From positions 1 to 9,844 of the forward strand of contig DATIWI010000276.1 of NCBI GenBank assembly GCA_035519475.1: a stretch of DNA of 9,844 nucleotides, written 5' to 3'. A program made the position numbers and the translations under genes. Shown in pieces: positions 1 through 6,082 of this stretch. This DNA comes from Fen-1467 sp035519475 (GTDB taxonomy: Bacteria; Verrucomicrobiota; Verrucomicrobiia; Opitutales; Opitutaceae). Each line of letters opens with the position of its first letter. The stretch's first letter is position 1. Under the pieces are notes generated by a model. That model worked only from the letters and a program-made list of their open reading frames with translations. It had not been told where the DNA came from and did not search any database.

Positions 1-40
1 TCGGGATTACCAACGCGATGAGTACGAATGCCGCTCTCAT
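1..40 (-). CDS. 5' end of the next cassette ORF (partial)
   Basis: On the minus strand an ATG at 40-38 immediately follows the GTTAGCC box of the attC-like site with no spacer. It opens a frame reading MRAAFVLIALVIP before the window edge. One basic residue followed by a hydrophobic run looks like the start of a signal peptide or membrane anchor. It would be the first gene of the next cassette downstream of the DUF3806 gene. There is no room for a Shine-Dalgarno sequence inside this cassette, so the message would be read through from upstream or translated without one. Only 13 codons are visible, so function is unknown. The call rests on position as much as on sequence. Confidence 0.45.
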   Translation of the reverse strand, partial: MRAAFVLIALVIP

Positions 41-140
41 GGCTAACGACTAGAGACCTGCCAGGAGGACGGCGGGCGCGGGGCGTGCGTCAGCACGACG
101 CGTGACCGACGGCCGAATTGGCAGCGGCGAATTGTTAGCC
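41..140 (-). other. attC-like integron recombination site
   Basis: Read on the minus strand: outer box R'' GGCTAAC (140-134), 9-nt spacer beginning AATTCG, inner box CTGCCA (124-119), a 55-nt centre, inner box TGGCAG (63-58), 10-nt spacer, outer box R' GTTAGCC (47-41). The outer boxes pair 7/7 and the inner boxes 6/6. The centre contains a CGTGC/GCACG stem with a 4-nt loop (84-97) that falls exactly at the middle of the site. The 100-bp length is within the known attC range, and 'TAACAATTCG' is a familiar start of attC sites. The TAA stop of the upstream ORF lies inside R'', the usual cassette layout. GTTAGCC departs from the GTTRRRY consensus at one position. A plain terminator is unlikely because there is no T-run and the box architecture is fully nested. 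Confidence 0.8.
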
Positions 141-614
141 CTTTCTCTGGTTCTTGAGCTCATCGATTTGATCGGCCAGTCCGTTGAACAACTCGAAAAC
201 ATCAACGGCTTCCCCTTTCTCGACCCTTTTTGAGATCATCGTGAGCGGGTAGATGATGATATCGGTTTTGGGCACCCGCAATGCCGGGTCGCGGCCATGC
301 TCGTCCTCCACAACTATCCACTCCATGCCCAACTCCTGGACGAAAACGTCGCCGAAGACGACGCCCATGCATTGCAGCTCATAAGTCTGCTCTCTCTTGA
401 ACTTGTTTGCTTCGAGCAGCGCCCTGAGTAGCCCGAGCTTACCGGCAGCGGTCTGATATTTCTCTCGCGAGGCAGATGAGAGATAGCGCTCCACAACGGC
501 CCTTTGTTTGGCGAGCTGCGTTAGATCGTCGGACTGCGGGAGCGAAATCTTTTGGGCGGCATCAGCCATGATGGGCAGCAGAAGAAGAAAGAGCGTTAGG
601 AATGCACATCTCAT
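135..614 (-). CDS. Secreted DUF3806-like protein, integron cassette gene
   Basis: This encodes 159 residues from the ATG at 614. Residues 1-20 (MRCAFLTLFLLLLPIMADA) form a clear signal peptide with a likely cleavage after ADA. The mature part resembles DUF3806: a helical N-terminal stretch (about 30-75), then GVVFGDVFVQELGMEWIVV (about 84-102), EDEHGRDPALR and IYPLTMISKRVEKGE near the C-terminus. The family has no established biochemical role that I know of. An in-frame extension to a TTG at 746 is possible, but it would run through the cassette boundary and bury the signal peptide, so I reject it. The start lies 5 nt after a GTTAGCC box with no Shine-Dalgarno, and the TAA stop lies in the attC-like site. 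The gene is visibly less GC-rich than the can and eno genes, consistent with acquisition as a cassette. Confidence 0.8.
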   Translation of the reverse strand: MRCAFLTLFLLLLPIMADAAQKISLPQSDDLTQLAKQRAVVERYLSSASREKYQTAAGKLGLLRALLEANKFKREQTYELQCMGVVFGDVFVQELGMEWIVVEDEHGRDPALRVPKTDIIIYPLTMISKRVEKGEAVDVFELFNGLADQIDELKNQRKG

Positions 615-619
615 TTTGG

Positions 620-626
620 GGCTAAC
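620..626 (-). other. Upstream cassette boundary (GTTAGCC core site)
   Basis: The minus strand reads GTTAGCC, identical to the R' box at 47-41, followed by CCAAA and then the ATG of the DUF3806 gene. With crossover between G and TT in both copies, the intervening cassette is 579 bp, a normal size. I could not find a matching R'' box with paired inner boxes further upstream. This core may therefore be the cassette-attI junction, or belong to a decayed attC. Confidence 0.6.
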
Positions 627-1095
627 AGGGTGATTATGCCTCAAGGCGGTTGTTTTCCTATCAAAATTCGGCGGCGGGGTCTTGAGGGTTGATTCCGCCG
701 GCACCGGCTGCTCGTTCTTACTGACAGGAAATATCTTGGAACTCAAGTCAGCGTTGCCGCACGCGCCCGGGTCGGCCGACCGCTGCCTACAAAAACCGGC
801 GGTTCCGGCGTGTCATGCCCGGTTTCTCCCTCGTGGCGATCGGTCCTCCGCGCAGACGGCTGTTGGCATAACCACGATTCGATCAACCGCGGCCGCCCGC
901 TTCGGCAGAGGTACGCGCCGTCGGCAAGTTCAACGGCCCTCAACCTTTTACGTTACGACGATGGCGCGGGCCGATTTCGCGGTTCGTTCCTTCATAACAC
1001 ACCGACGGCGAGCTGCCGACGGCGACCAACGGCCGATCTCGCGCTGCCGCCGTCACGGTCGAGCCGATAATGACCCACGGGCCCGCAGGGGAGGC
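627..1095. other. Intergenic stretch without a convincing gene
   Basis: No open frame here has recognisable protein character; candidate frames are Arg/Pro/Ala-rich and lack motifs. There is no integrase, neither the tyrosine-recombinase HxxR motif nor its catalytic-tyrosine region, although an integron integrase would be expected on this side of a first cassette. Minor repeats are visible: CTTGAG/CTCAAG (681-686 and 741-746) as an inverted pair, and a 10-bp direct repeat CCGACGGCGA near 1002 and 1016. The stretch may be the junction between a cassette array and the ordinary chromosome, or remnant DNA. Confidence 0.55.
633..664 (-). promoter_or_regulatory. Weak candidate promoter facing the cassette
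   Basis: On the minus strand TTGATA (664-659) and CATAAT (638-633) resemble -35 and -10 hexamers, but the spacer is 20 bp, longer than optimal. Transcription would begin near the cassette boundary at about 626 and give a nearly leaderless message for the DUF3806 gene. The position fits a cassette promoter (Pc-like), but the sequence evidence is thin. Confidence 0.25.
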
Positions 1096-1112
1096 GTCAG
1101 CCCAGGGCTGAC
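1096..1112. repeat. Perfect 8-bp inverted repeat over the can stop codon
   Basis: GTCAGCCC, a single A, then GGGCTGAC. It overlaps the last codons (Ser-Ala-Leu-Gly) and the TGA stop of the carbonic anhydrase gene. There is no T-run on either side, so it is not a canonical intrinsic terminator. It could protect the mRNA 3' end or be a coincidence of coding sequence. Confidence 0.45.
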
Positions 1113-1738
1113 AGCGCAGCGCGGTAGACGGCCGGCGCCTCGACGAGGGCGGTGACCGTGGTGTTGAGGTCGCGCAGGAGGCCGTCCTGCAGGCCGTAGA
1201 TCCAGCCGTGGACGGACAGCGTCTGGCCCCGCTCCCAGGCCCCGCGCGCGATCGTGGTCTGGCAGACGTTGGCGACCTGCTCGATCACGTTCAGCTCGGC
1301 GAGGCGGTCGCACGCCGCGTCCTCGGGCCGGTCCGCGAGGCGCGCCAGGTGTTTCTCGCGCACGTCCTGCAGATGCCGCAGCCAGTTATCGGCCAGGCCG
1401 ATTCGGTCGGCCCGGAGCGCCGCCCGCACGCCGCTGCAGCCGTAGTGGCCGCAGACAATGACGTGGCGCACCTGGAGGATTTCCACGGCAAATTGCATCA
1501 CCGAGAGGCAGTTGAGGTCCGTGTGGACGACGAGGTTGGCAATGTTGCGGTGGACGAAGAGCTCGCCCGGCGGCAGGTCAACGATCTGGTTGGCGGGCAC
1601 GCGGCTGTCGGAGCAGCCGATCCACAGGTAGCCCGGCGACTGCTGCCGCGAGAGCCGCTGGAAGAAGTCCGGATCGTGCTGGCGCAGGCGCGCGGCCCAG
1701 GCCCGGTTGTTGGCGAAGAGTTGCGGGAGAGTTTTCAT
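1097..1738 (-). CDS. can: Beta-class carbonic anhydrase
   Basis: A cytoplasmic zinc enzyme interconverting CO2 and bicarbonate, supplying bicarbonate to carboxylases. From the ATG at 1738 it has 213 residues, close to the roughly 220 of E. coli Can, and aligns with it along nearly its whole length. Zinc ligands are Cys42, Asp44, His98 and Cys101 in the motifs GCSDSRVPA and CGHYGCSG, with Arg46 forming the Asp-Arg dyad. Trp39, Arg64 and Tyr181, which form the inhibitory bicarbonate site in the H. influenzae/E. coli type II enzymes, are all present, so pH- and bicarbonate-dependent switching is expected. A GTG start at 1804 would add 22 residues with no family counterpart and lies only about 30 nt after the eno terminator, so the later ATG is preferred. 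No clear Shine-Dalgarno is visible. Confidence 0.95.
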   Translation of the reverse strand: MKTLPQLFANNRAWAARLRQHDPDFFQRLSRQQSPGYLWIGCSDSRVPANQIVDLPPGELFVHRNIANLVVHTDLNCLSVMQFAVEILQVRHVIVCGHYGCSGVRAALRADRIGLADNWLRHLQDVREKHLARLADRPEDAACDRLAELNVIEQVANVCQTTIARGAWERGQTLSVHGWIYGLQDGLLRDLNTTVTALVEAPAVYRAALSALG

Positions 1739-1833
1739 GCGCGCAGGGCCGGTGGCGGCATCGCGTGGGATGACGCGGGCCGGGGCGGCAAGAAGGTTGA
1801 GCACCGGTCTCGCGGCGTAAAGCCGCTGCTCAA

Positions 1834-1863
1834 GAAAAAGGGCCGGTCGCAGCCGACCGGCCC
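1834..1863 (-). terminator. Intrinsic terminator downstream of eno
   Basis: On the minus strand a perfect 10-bp stem GGGCCGGTCG/CGACCGGCCC with a 4-nt loop (1863-1840) is followed directly by TTTTTC. This is a textbook Rho-independent terminator about 210 bp beyond the enolase stop. It separates eno transcription from can. A smaller hairpin, GGCACC-TT-GGTGCC (1883-1896), lies just before it. Confidence 0.85.
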
Positions 1864-1929
1864 CGAAGTTCCTGGCGCCCTTGGCACCTTGGTGCCGTTT
1901 AGATTAAGCCGGAGCCGCTTTCGCCGGTG

Positions 1930-2020
1930 GTCATCGCGAGCCCCGCCGCCGCGGCGGGGCGTGGCGATCCAGCTCGATTGCTTCGGCGCCCCCCGCCGCG
2001 GCGGGGCTCTTCGCAATGAC
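1930..2020. repeat. 91-bp palindromic MITE/REP-like element
   Basis: The element begins GTCATCGCGAG and ends CTCTTCGCAATGAC, so the ends form imperfect terminal inverted repeats (GTCATyGCGA type). Inside are two GC hairpins: CCCCGCCG-ccg-CGGCGGGG (1941-1959) and the perfect 16-bp palindrome CCCCGCCGCGGCGGGG (1991-2006). They flank a centre with GATCCAGCTCGATTGCTTC. 'GTCATTGCGA...GCAATCCAG...GCAATGAC' elements are a familiar non-coding intergenic repeat in many bacterial genomes. It lies between the eno stop and its terminator and is therefore probably transcribed at the 3' end of the eno message. Only one copy is in this window, so repetition is inferred from its form. Confidence 0.65.
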
Positions 2021-2075
2021 AGGCTTACGGCTATGAAATAACTTAAGCCGCTGTTGTGGTGAAGGATGATCCGCC

Positions 2076-3353
2076 TTACAGCTTGCCCCCGTAGATCGCG
2101 CTCTTGCCCAGTTCCTCCTCGATGCGCAGGAGCTGGTTGTATTTGCAGACGCGATCGGTGCGGCAGAGCGAGCCGGTCTTGATCTGGCCCGCGTTGGTGG
2201 CCACGGCGATGTCGGCGATCGTCGCATCCTCGGTCTCGCCCGAGCGGTGGGAGATGACGGCCGTGTAGTTGGCCTCCTTCGCCATCTCCACGGCATCGAG
2301 CGTCTCGGTGAGCGAGCCGATCTGGTTCACCTTGACGAGAATCGAGTTGGCCACGCCCTCCTTGATGCCGCGGGCGAGGATTTCCGTGTTGGTCACGAAG
2401 ATGTCGTCGCCCACCAGTTGGATGTCCTTTCCCAGCGCGGTTGTGAGCTTCTTCCATGTTCCCCAGTCATTCTCCCCGCAGCCGTCCTCGATGGAGACGA
2501 TGGGATATTTCGCGACGAGCTCCTTGTAGAACGCGACCATCTGGTCGCCCGAGAGCTTGCGGCCGTCGGACTTCTTGAAGACGTATTTCCTGGCGTCGCC
2601 GTCGTAGAACTCGGAGGCGGCCACGTCGAGGGCCAGCATGACCTCCTTGCCGAGCGTGTACCCGGCGTTCTTGACCGCGAGGGCGATGGCGTCGAGCGCG
2701 GCCTCGGTCGACTCGAGCTTGGGGGCAAAGCCGCCCTCGTCGCCGACCGCGGTGGAGAGGCCCTTGACCTTGAGCACCTTCTTGAGCGTGTGAAAGACCT
2801 CGGCGCCGATGCGCAGGCCCTCGCGGAAGCTGCCGGCCCCGACGGGCATGATCATGAACTCCTGGAAGTCGATGGGCGCGTCGGAGTGGGCGCCGCCATT
2901 CATGATGTTCATCATGGGCACGGGGAGCACCTTGGCGTTGGGGCCGCCCAGGTATTTATAGAGCGGCTGGCCGAGGGCCGCGGCCGCGGCGTGCGCCGAG
3001 GCGAGCGACACGCCGAGAATGGCGTTGGCGCCCAGCTTCGATTTGGTCGGCGTGCCATCGAGCGCGACCATGGTCCGGTCGATCCCGACCTGGTTGGTCG
3101 CATCCATGCCGGCGAGCGCCGGCGCGATCGTGGCCGTCACGTTGGCGACGGCGTTGAGCACGCCTTTGCCGAGGTAACGCTTCTTGTCCCCGTCCCGCAG
3201 CTCGAGGGCCTCGTGCTCGCCGGTGGAGGCGCCGGAGGGCACGGCGGCGCGGCCGAGATGACCGGAGGCGAGCCGGACGTCGACCTCGATCGTGGGGTTG
3301 CCCCGGGAGTCGAGGATTTCGCGGGCGGTGATGGCGGTGATGGTGGTGTTCAT
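2076..3353 (-). CDS. eno: Enolase (phosphopyruvate hydratase)
   Basis: Catalyses 2-phosphoglycerate to phosphoenolpyruvate in glycolysis; cytoplasmic, magnesium-dependent. It is 425 residues from the ATG at 3353, a normal length. The N-terminus ITAREILDSRGNPTIEVDV is diagnostic. Expected active-site residues are present: Glu165 in FQEFMIMPVGA, Glu206 in VGDEGGF, metal ligands Asp243 (ALDVAASEF), Glu289 (SIEDG) and Asp316 (VGDDIFVTN), Lys341 (VKVNQIG), His369-Arg370-Ser371 (SHRSGETED) and Lys392 (IKTGSL). A TTG start 21 nt upstream would add residues absent from the family. The sequence before the ATG is pyrimidine-rich (TTTCACCTTCCTTC) and lacks a Shine-Dalgarno. The loop GCGENDW after the SIED motif differs from the common G-L-A-E-x-D-W form. 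The 178-bp upstream gap must hold its promoter, but I see no convincing hexamer pair. Confidence 0.97.
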   Translation of the reverse strand: MNTTITAITAREILDSRGNPTIEVDVRLASGHLGRAAVPSGASTGEHEALELRDGDKKRYLGKGVLNAVANVTATIAPALAGMDATNQVGIDRTMVALDGTPTKSKLGANAILGVSLASAHAAAAALGQPLYKYLGGPNAKVLPVPMMNIMNGGAHSDAPIDFQEFMIMPVGAGSFREGLRIGAEVFHTLKKVLKVKGLSTAVGDEGGFAPKLESTEAALDAIALAVKNAGYTLGKEVMLALDVAASEFYDGDARKYVFKKSDGRKLSGDQMVAFYKELVAKYPIVSIEDGCGENDWGTWKKLTTALGKDIQLVGDDIFVTNTEILARGIKEGVANSILVKVNQIGSLTETLDAVEMAKEANYTAVISHRSGETEDATIADIAVATNAGQIKTGSLCRTDRVCKYNQLLRIEEELGKSAIYGGKL

Positions 3354-3531
3354 GAAGGAAGGTGAAAGAACCAAGGCAATAGGGACTCGGAGTGGAGAGG
3401 GGAAGGCGAAATCCGGCGACGGTCCAACCCGCAGTCGGCCTTATGGCGGCCATGCATTCGGCTGGGGCGCACCAGCGCCGCCGCGCGTTCCCGCCCGCCC
3501 GCCGGGCGCGCCCACCGGTCAACTCCACGCG

Positions 3532-4563
3532 TCAGGTCGGCCAGGGCGTCCGGGTGTCGCCGATGCGTTTGAACAGGCGTTTGAGCCAGCCGGTCGGCTT
3601 GGTCCGGAGCTCTTCGGGCACCGTCTCCCGATGGCCGTTGGACTCGGCGGTCTGGATCGGGGTGACGCCGTCGTAGTTGCGGACGTTGAGCAGCTCGGCG
3701 GTCAGGAACTCCGAGGGAATCTGGCGGAGGTAGCCGGCAAAGGCCGCGGCATGGATGGCGGTGTCGCCATGATCGTTCCGCGTGAGCAGGAGGTCGACCG
3801 TGAGCTGGGCGGCCGGGATCTTGCCGAGCTGGCCGGTCTCGGCGGCGGCGTGGATGGCGGTATAACCCGACTTGCTCTCGACGGTCAGGTTGTCGTGCAC
3901 CAGCAGTTCGGCGGGGATCTGGTCGAGATGGCCGGCGATGGCCGCAGCGTGCAGCACGGTGTCGCCCGCCGTGGTCTGCTGCAGCAGGTTCTCGCTCGTG
4001 AGCAGCGCGCGGGGAATCTGGTCGAGGTGGCCGTTGAGCGCGGCGACGTGATAGACCGTCTCGCCGCTGATGTTGTGTTCGTTGAGAAGGGCGGCGGTGA
4101 GGAACGCCGGTGGGACCAGGTCGAGCGTCCCGTTTTCCGCGGCCTCGTGGAGCAGGGTGTTGCCCAGCTCGGTCTTGAGCCCGACCAGCTCGGGCGTGAG
4201 CAGGCCGGCCGGGATTTGCGCCAGGTGGCCATGGGCGGCGGCGACGTGGACGACGGTGTAGCCGCTGTTGCTGCGGGCCAGCAGGGCCTCGCGGGTGAGG
4301 ACGGCCGCCGGCACCTGGTCGAGGTGCCCCGCCTCGGCGGCGTGGTGCAGCGGCGCGTAGCCCGACTCGTTCTTGCGCAGGAGCGCGGCGGGGGTCAGGA
4401 CGGCGGGGGGCAGGTCGCGCAGGCGGCCGTAGCGGGCGGCGAGGTGCAGGGCGGTGGTGCCGGCCGCGTTGGGCGCGATGAGGTTCTCGACGGTGAGCTG
4501 ATTCACCGGCACCTGCGAGAGGGTGCCGTCGCGGGCGGCGGCGTGCAGAGTGATGGGCTCCAT
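3532..4563 (-). CDS. Ankyrin-like repeat protein, ten 33-residue repeats
   Basis: This encodes 343 residues made almost entirely of tandem 33-residue units. The first helix is ankyrin-like (TxLHxAAxxGHL), with the repeat His at 7, 40, 73, 106, 139, 172, 205, 238 and 271; the tenth unit has Gln304 in that place. The second half of each unit departs from the ankyrin consensus and reads DQIPxxLLTxExLLxxxxxG. The last unit is degenerate and leads into a basic tail, GWLKRLFKRIGD. There is no signal peptide or membrane segment, so it is probably a cytoplasmic protein-binding scaffold; the partner is unknown. It is transcribed divergently from the response-regulator pair. The unit at 3532-3630 is the least conserved. 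The ATG at 4563 has no clear Shine-Dalgarno, but the first repeat begins right after it, so no longer start is needed. Confidence 0.88.
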   Translation of the reverse strand: MEPITLHAAARDGTLSQVPVNQLTVENLIAPNAAGTTALHLAARYGRLRDLPPAVLTPAALLRKNESGYAPLHHAAEAGHLDQVPAAVLTREALLARSNSGYTVVHVAAAHGHLAQIPAGLLTPELVGLKTELGNTLLHEAAENGTLDLVPPAFLTAALLNEHNISGETVYHVAALNGHLDQIPRALLTSENLLQQTTAGDTVLHAAAIAGHLDQIPAELLVHDNLTVESKSGYTAIHAAAETGQLGKIPAAQLTVDLLLTRNDHGDTAIHAAAFAGYLRQIPSEFLTAELLNVRNYDGVTPIQTAESNGHRETVPEELRTKPTGWLKRLFKRIGDTRTPWPT

Positions 4564-4581
4564 GCTTCGGGCGACCCCGCG

Positions 4582-4610
4582 ATAGAATCGCCGCGCCTCC
4601 GTTGAATCAA
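4582..4610 (-). promoter_or_regulatory. Candidate promoter for the ankyrin-like gene
   Basis: On the minus strand TTGATT (4610-4605) and TTCTAT (4587-4582) are separated by 17 bp. The -35 matches 4 of 6 consensus bases and the -10 matches 3 of 6. The start of transcription would be 10-15 nt before the ATG. In the same divergent gap, 4628-4653 forms a hairpin (TTTTCC...GGGGAAAA outer arms, GGGA/TCCC inner, two G:G mismatches) upstream of the response regulators. Confidence 0.3.
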
Positions 4611-4704
4611 CCCAAATTGGCTGGGTGTTTTCCGGGGGAAATCCCGGGGAAAATCGCGGATGAATGGATTTGCCAAGCCGGGGCCGAACGGCAGGATCGA
4701 GCCC

Positions 4705-5145
4705 ATGTCAACTGCTGCGGAGACCGCCCCGGGGGCCACCTCGCAGACCGCGGGCAAGGACGCGGTATTGCTCATCGACGATGAGAGACCCCTGCTCGAA
4801 GTTTACGCGGCCGCGCTCGGCCCCCAGTTCGACGTGAGCACGGCGACCTCGGTCAAAGAGGCGGAGGTGCTGTTGCGCGCAAAGCGCTTCAAGGTGGTCG
4901 TCTCCGATCATCTCATGCCGGGGGGCAACGGCATGGGCTTTCTCGTGCGGGCGCGCGAAGAGTACCCGGAGATGCAGCGCGTGCTGGTCACGGCCTACAT
5001 GAAGCCCGAGATGCTCCTGCGCAGCGTGAACGAGGCCGCCCTGTTTCGCTATCTGCTCAAGCCGGTCTCGCTGGCGGAGCTCATCAGCGTGGTCCAAGAG
5101 GCGGCCAAACTCCACGACCAGACCGCGCCTGCCGCGGCGGGCTGA
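4705..5145 (+). CDS. Single-domain response regulator (receiver only), first of two
   Basis: A CheY-like receiver of 146 residues with no output domain. Acidic pair Asp25-Asp26 (LLIDDE), phosphoacceptor Asp68 (VVSDHLMPG), Thr96 (VLVTAY), aromatic switch Tyr116 and Lys119 (FRYLLKPV) are all present, so it should be phosphorylatable. The N-terminal 18 residues and the Ala-rich tail after about 137 are probably flexible. The ATG at 4705 is preferred because AGGA lies 8 nt upstream; an in-frame ATG at 4660 would add 15 residues. It is followed after 11 bp by a paralogue on the same strand, which suggests an operon. No histidine kinase is in the window, so the partner is unknown. It could act as a phosphate shuttle or bind a separate effector. 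Confidence 0.9.
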   Translation: MSTAAETAPGATSQTAGKDAVLLIDDERPLLEVYAAALGPQFDVSTATSVKEAEVLLRAKRFKVVVSDHLMPGGNGMGFLVRAREEYPEMQRVLVTAYMKPEMLLRSVNEAALFRYLLKPVSLAELISVVQEAAKLHDQTAPAAAG

Positions 5146-5156
5146 CGGCTGCCATC

Positions 5157-5552
5157 ATGAAACGGGGCAAGCCTCAACCCCCGCCCCCGGCGCGCCCCCG
5201 AGTGCTGCTGGTGGACGATGAGCCGGCCCTGCTGGACGCGATGCAGCAGGGGATGACGGCGGAGTTTGACGTCGAGACGGCGAAGTCGGCGGCGGAGGCG
5301 GAGACCCGCATCGGGAAGCAATCGTTCGCGGTGCTGATCTGCGACCACATGTTGCCGGGCGAGGCCGGGCTCGATTTTCTCGTGCGCATGCGGGAGTTGC
5401 ACCCGGACATGCGCCGCATCCTGCTGACCGGCTACATCAACCCGGAGCTGATCTCGCGCAGCGTGGCGGTGGCGGAGCTTTCGGCTTGCCTGCTCAAGCC
5501 GGCGCATGCCGCCGAACTGTCCGCGGCGGTGCGAGCCGCGATCGCGAAATAG
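5157..5552 (+). CDS. Single-domain response regulator, second of two, atypical switch
   Basis: A 131-residue receiver-only protein. Asp20-Asp21 (LLVDDE), phosphoacceptor Asp63 (ICDHMLPG), Thr91 (LLTGY) and Lys114 (CLLKP) are kept. The position of the CheY Tyr106-type switch (Lys minus 3) is Cys111 instead of Tyr or Phe, so output coupling may differ. It shares DHxxPGxxGxxFLVRxRExxPxMxR and the ...PExxxRSV...LLKPxxxAEL framework with the preceding gene, indicating tandem duplication. The N-terminus carries a short basic, Pro-rich leader (KRGKPQPPPPARP). The Shine-Dalgarno is weak and the gene begins 11 bp after the first regulator, so translational coupling is likely. Confidence 0.9.
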   Translation: MKRGKPQPPPPARPRVLLVDDEPALLDAMQQGMTAEFDVETAKSAAEAETRIGKQSFAVLICDHMLPGEAGLDFLVRMRELHPDMRRILLTGYINPELISRSVAVAELSACLLKPAHAAELSAAVRAAIAK

Positions 5553-5652
5553 GCGCGCCACGCCAAGAACCGCGCAACGGCGGGGCAATATTTGCGCAGC
5601 GATTCTTAGCCGGTGCGGAGTCTCGGAGCGGGGTTTGCGCTAGGGTGGGGCC

Positions 5653-5865
5653 GTGCAGACGTCCGTCACCATTCCAGATGGGGTATCCCGTCGGACGAGG
5701 CTGATATTGGAGATTGGCTGGGCGGTGATCATCGCCAAGTGCTTGGCGGTGCCATGGGTGATCACACGCTGGCAGATCCCGGTCCATCCGGGGTGGGTGA
5801 TCGTTCCAACCCTGCTATTTGCCGCACTGGTCACCCTTGTTATCCTTGTCTGGCGGGGCGAGTAA
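5653..5865 (+). CDS. Small two-TM membrane protein, unknown function
   Basis: A 70-residue frame starting at GTG 5653, preceded by AGGGTGGGG, a plausible Shine-Dalgarno. Two hydrophobic segments (about 17-38, LILEIGWAVIIAKCLAVPWV, and about 47-67, GWVIVPTLLFAALVTLVILVW) flank a short RWQIPVHP loop. The N-terminal SRRTR before the first segment suggests a cytoplasmic N-terminus by the positive-inside rule, with both termini inside. The hydrophobic patterning makes it much more credible than the opposite-strand frame over the same bases. I do not recognise a named family. It sits 100 bp after the response regulators on the same strand and may be a separate unit. Confidence 0.7.
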   Translation: MQTSVTIPDGVSRRTRLILEIGWAVIIAKCLAVPWVITRWQIPVHPGWVIVPTLLFAALVTLVILVWRGE

Positions 5866-6005
5866 ACTGCAGGCGGCAGTCTGGCGATAGGAGGCGGGGT
5901 GTTCGTGTTGGCAAGTGTTGGCAGATAATAGCTTACATAGACCAGCGCCGAGAAACCATCCGCCGTTACCGGAATGACTTCGAGCGTGGATTGAAGCAGA
6001 AGGGT

Positions 6006-6026
6006 TGCGGGATTGGGCATCCCGCA
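6006..6026. repeat. Perfect 8-bp inverted repeat
   Basis: TGCGGGAT, a 5-nt loop, then ATCCCGCA. It is stable enough to form an RNA hairpin but has no T-run, so it is either an operator-like palindrome or a structural element in the leader or trailer of neighbouring transcripts. Confidence 0.5.
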
Positions 6027-6082
6027 GGCAGTTCGAAGGCCCGCTGACTACCTCTGGAGCGATGCAAGGACGCGCGGAAGCA

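Noticed and set aside
627..700. A second attC between the cassette and the can gene
   Set aside because: CTTGAGG/CCTCAAG arms can be paired here, but there is no matching R'' box (best candidate ATCAAC) and the spacers are asymmetric (12 versus 0 nt).
615..746. N-terminal extension of the DUF3806 protein from a TTG at 746
   Set aside because: It would cross the GTTAGCC cassette boundary and place 44 polar residues before an obvious signal peptide.
682..1155. Plus-strand frame of 157 codons in the left intergenic stretch
   Set aside because: It is Arg-rich with no hydrophobic or domain pattern, and it runs into the 3' end of can on the opposite strand. It does not resemble an integrase fragment.
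2247..3365. A 372-codon plus-strand open frame opposite eno
   Set aside because: It mirrors the enolase coding sequence and shows only low-complexity Gly/Val/Asp/His-rich content, with no independent start signals.
3292..4605. A 437-codon plus-strand open frame opposite the ankyrin-like gene
   Set aside because: Its apparent repeats are the antisense image of the 33-residue ankyrin units.
5640..6020. Minus-strand 126-codon frame over the small membrane-protein gene
   Set aside because: It has no ribosome site or domain character; the plus-strand frame has coherent TM segments and a Shine-Dalgarno.
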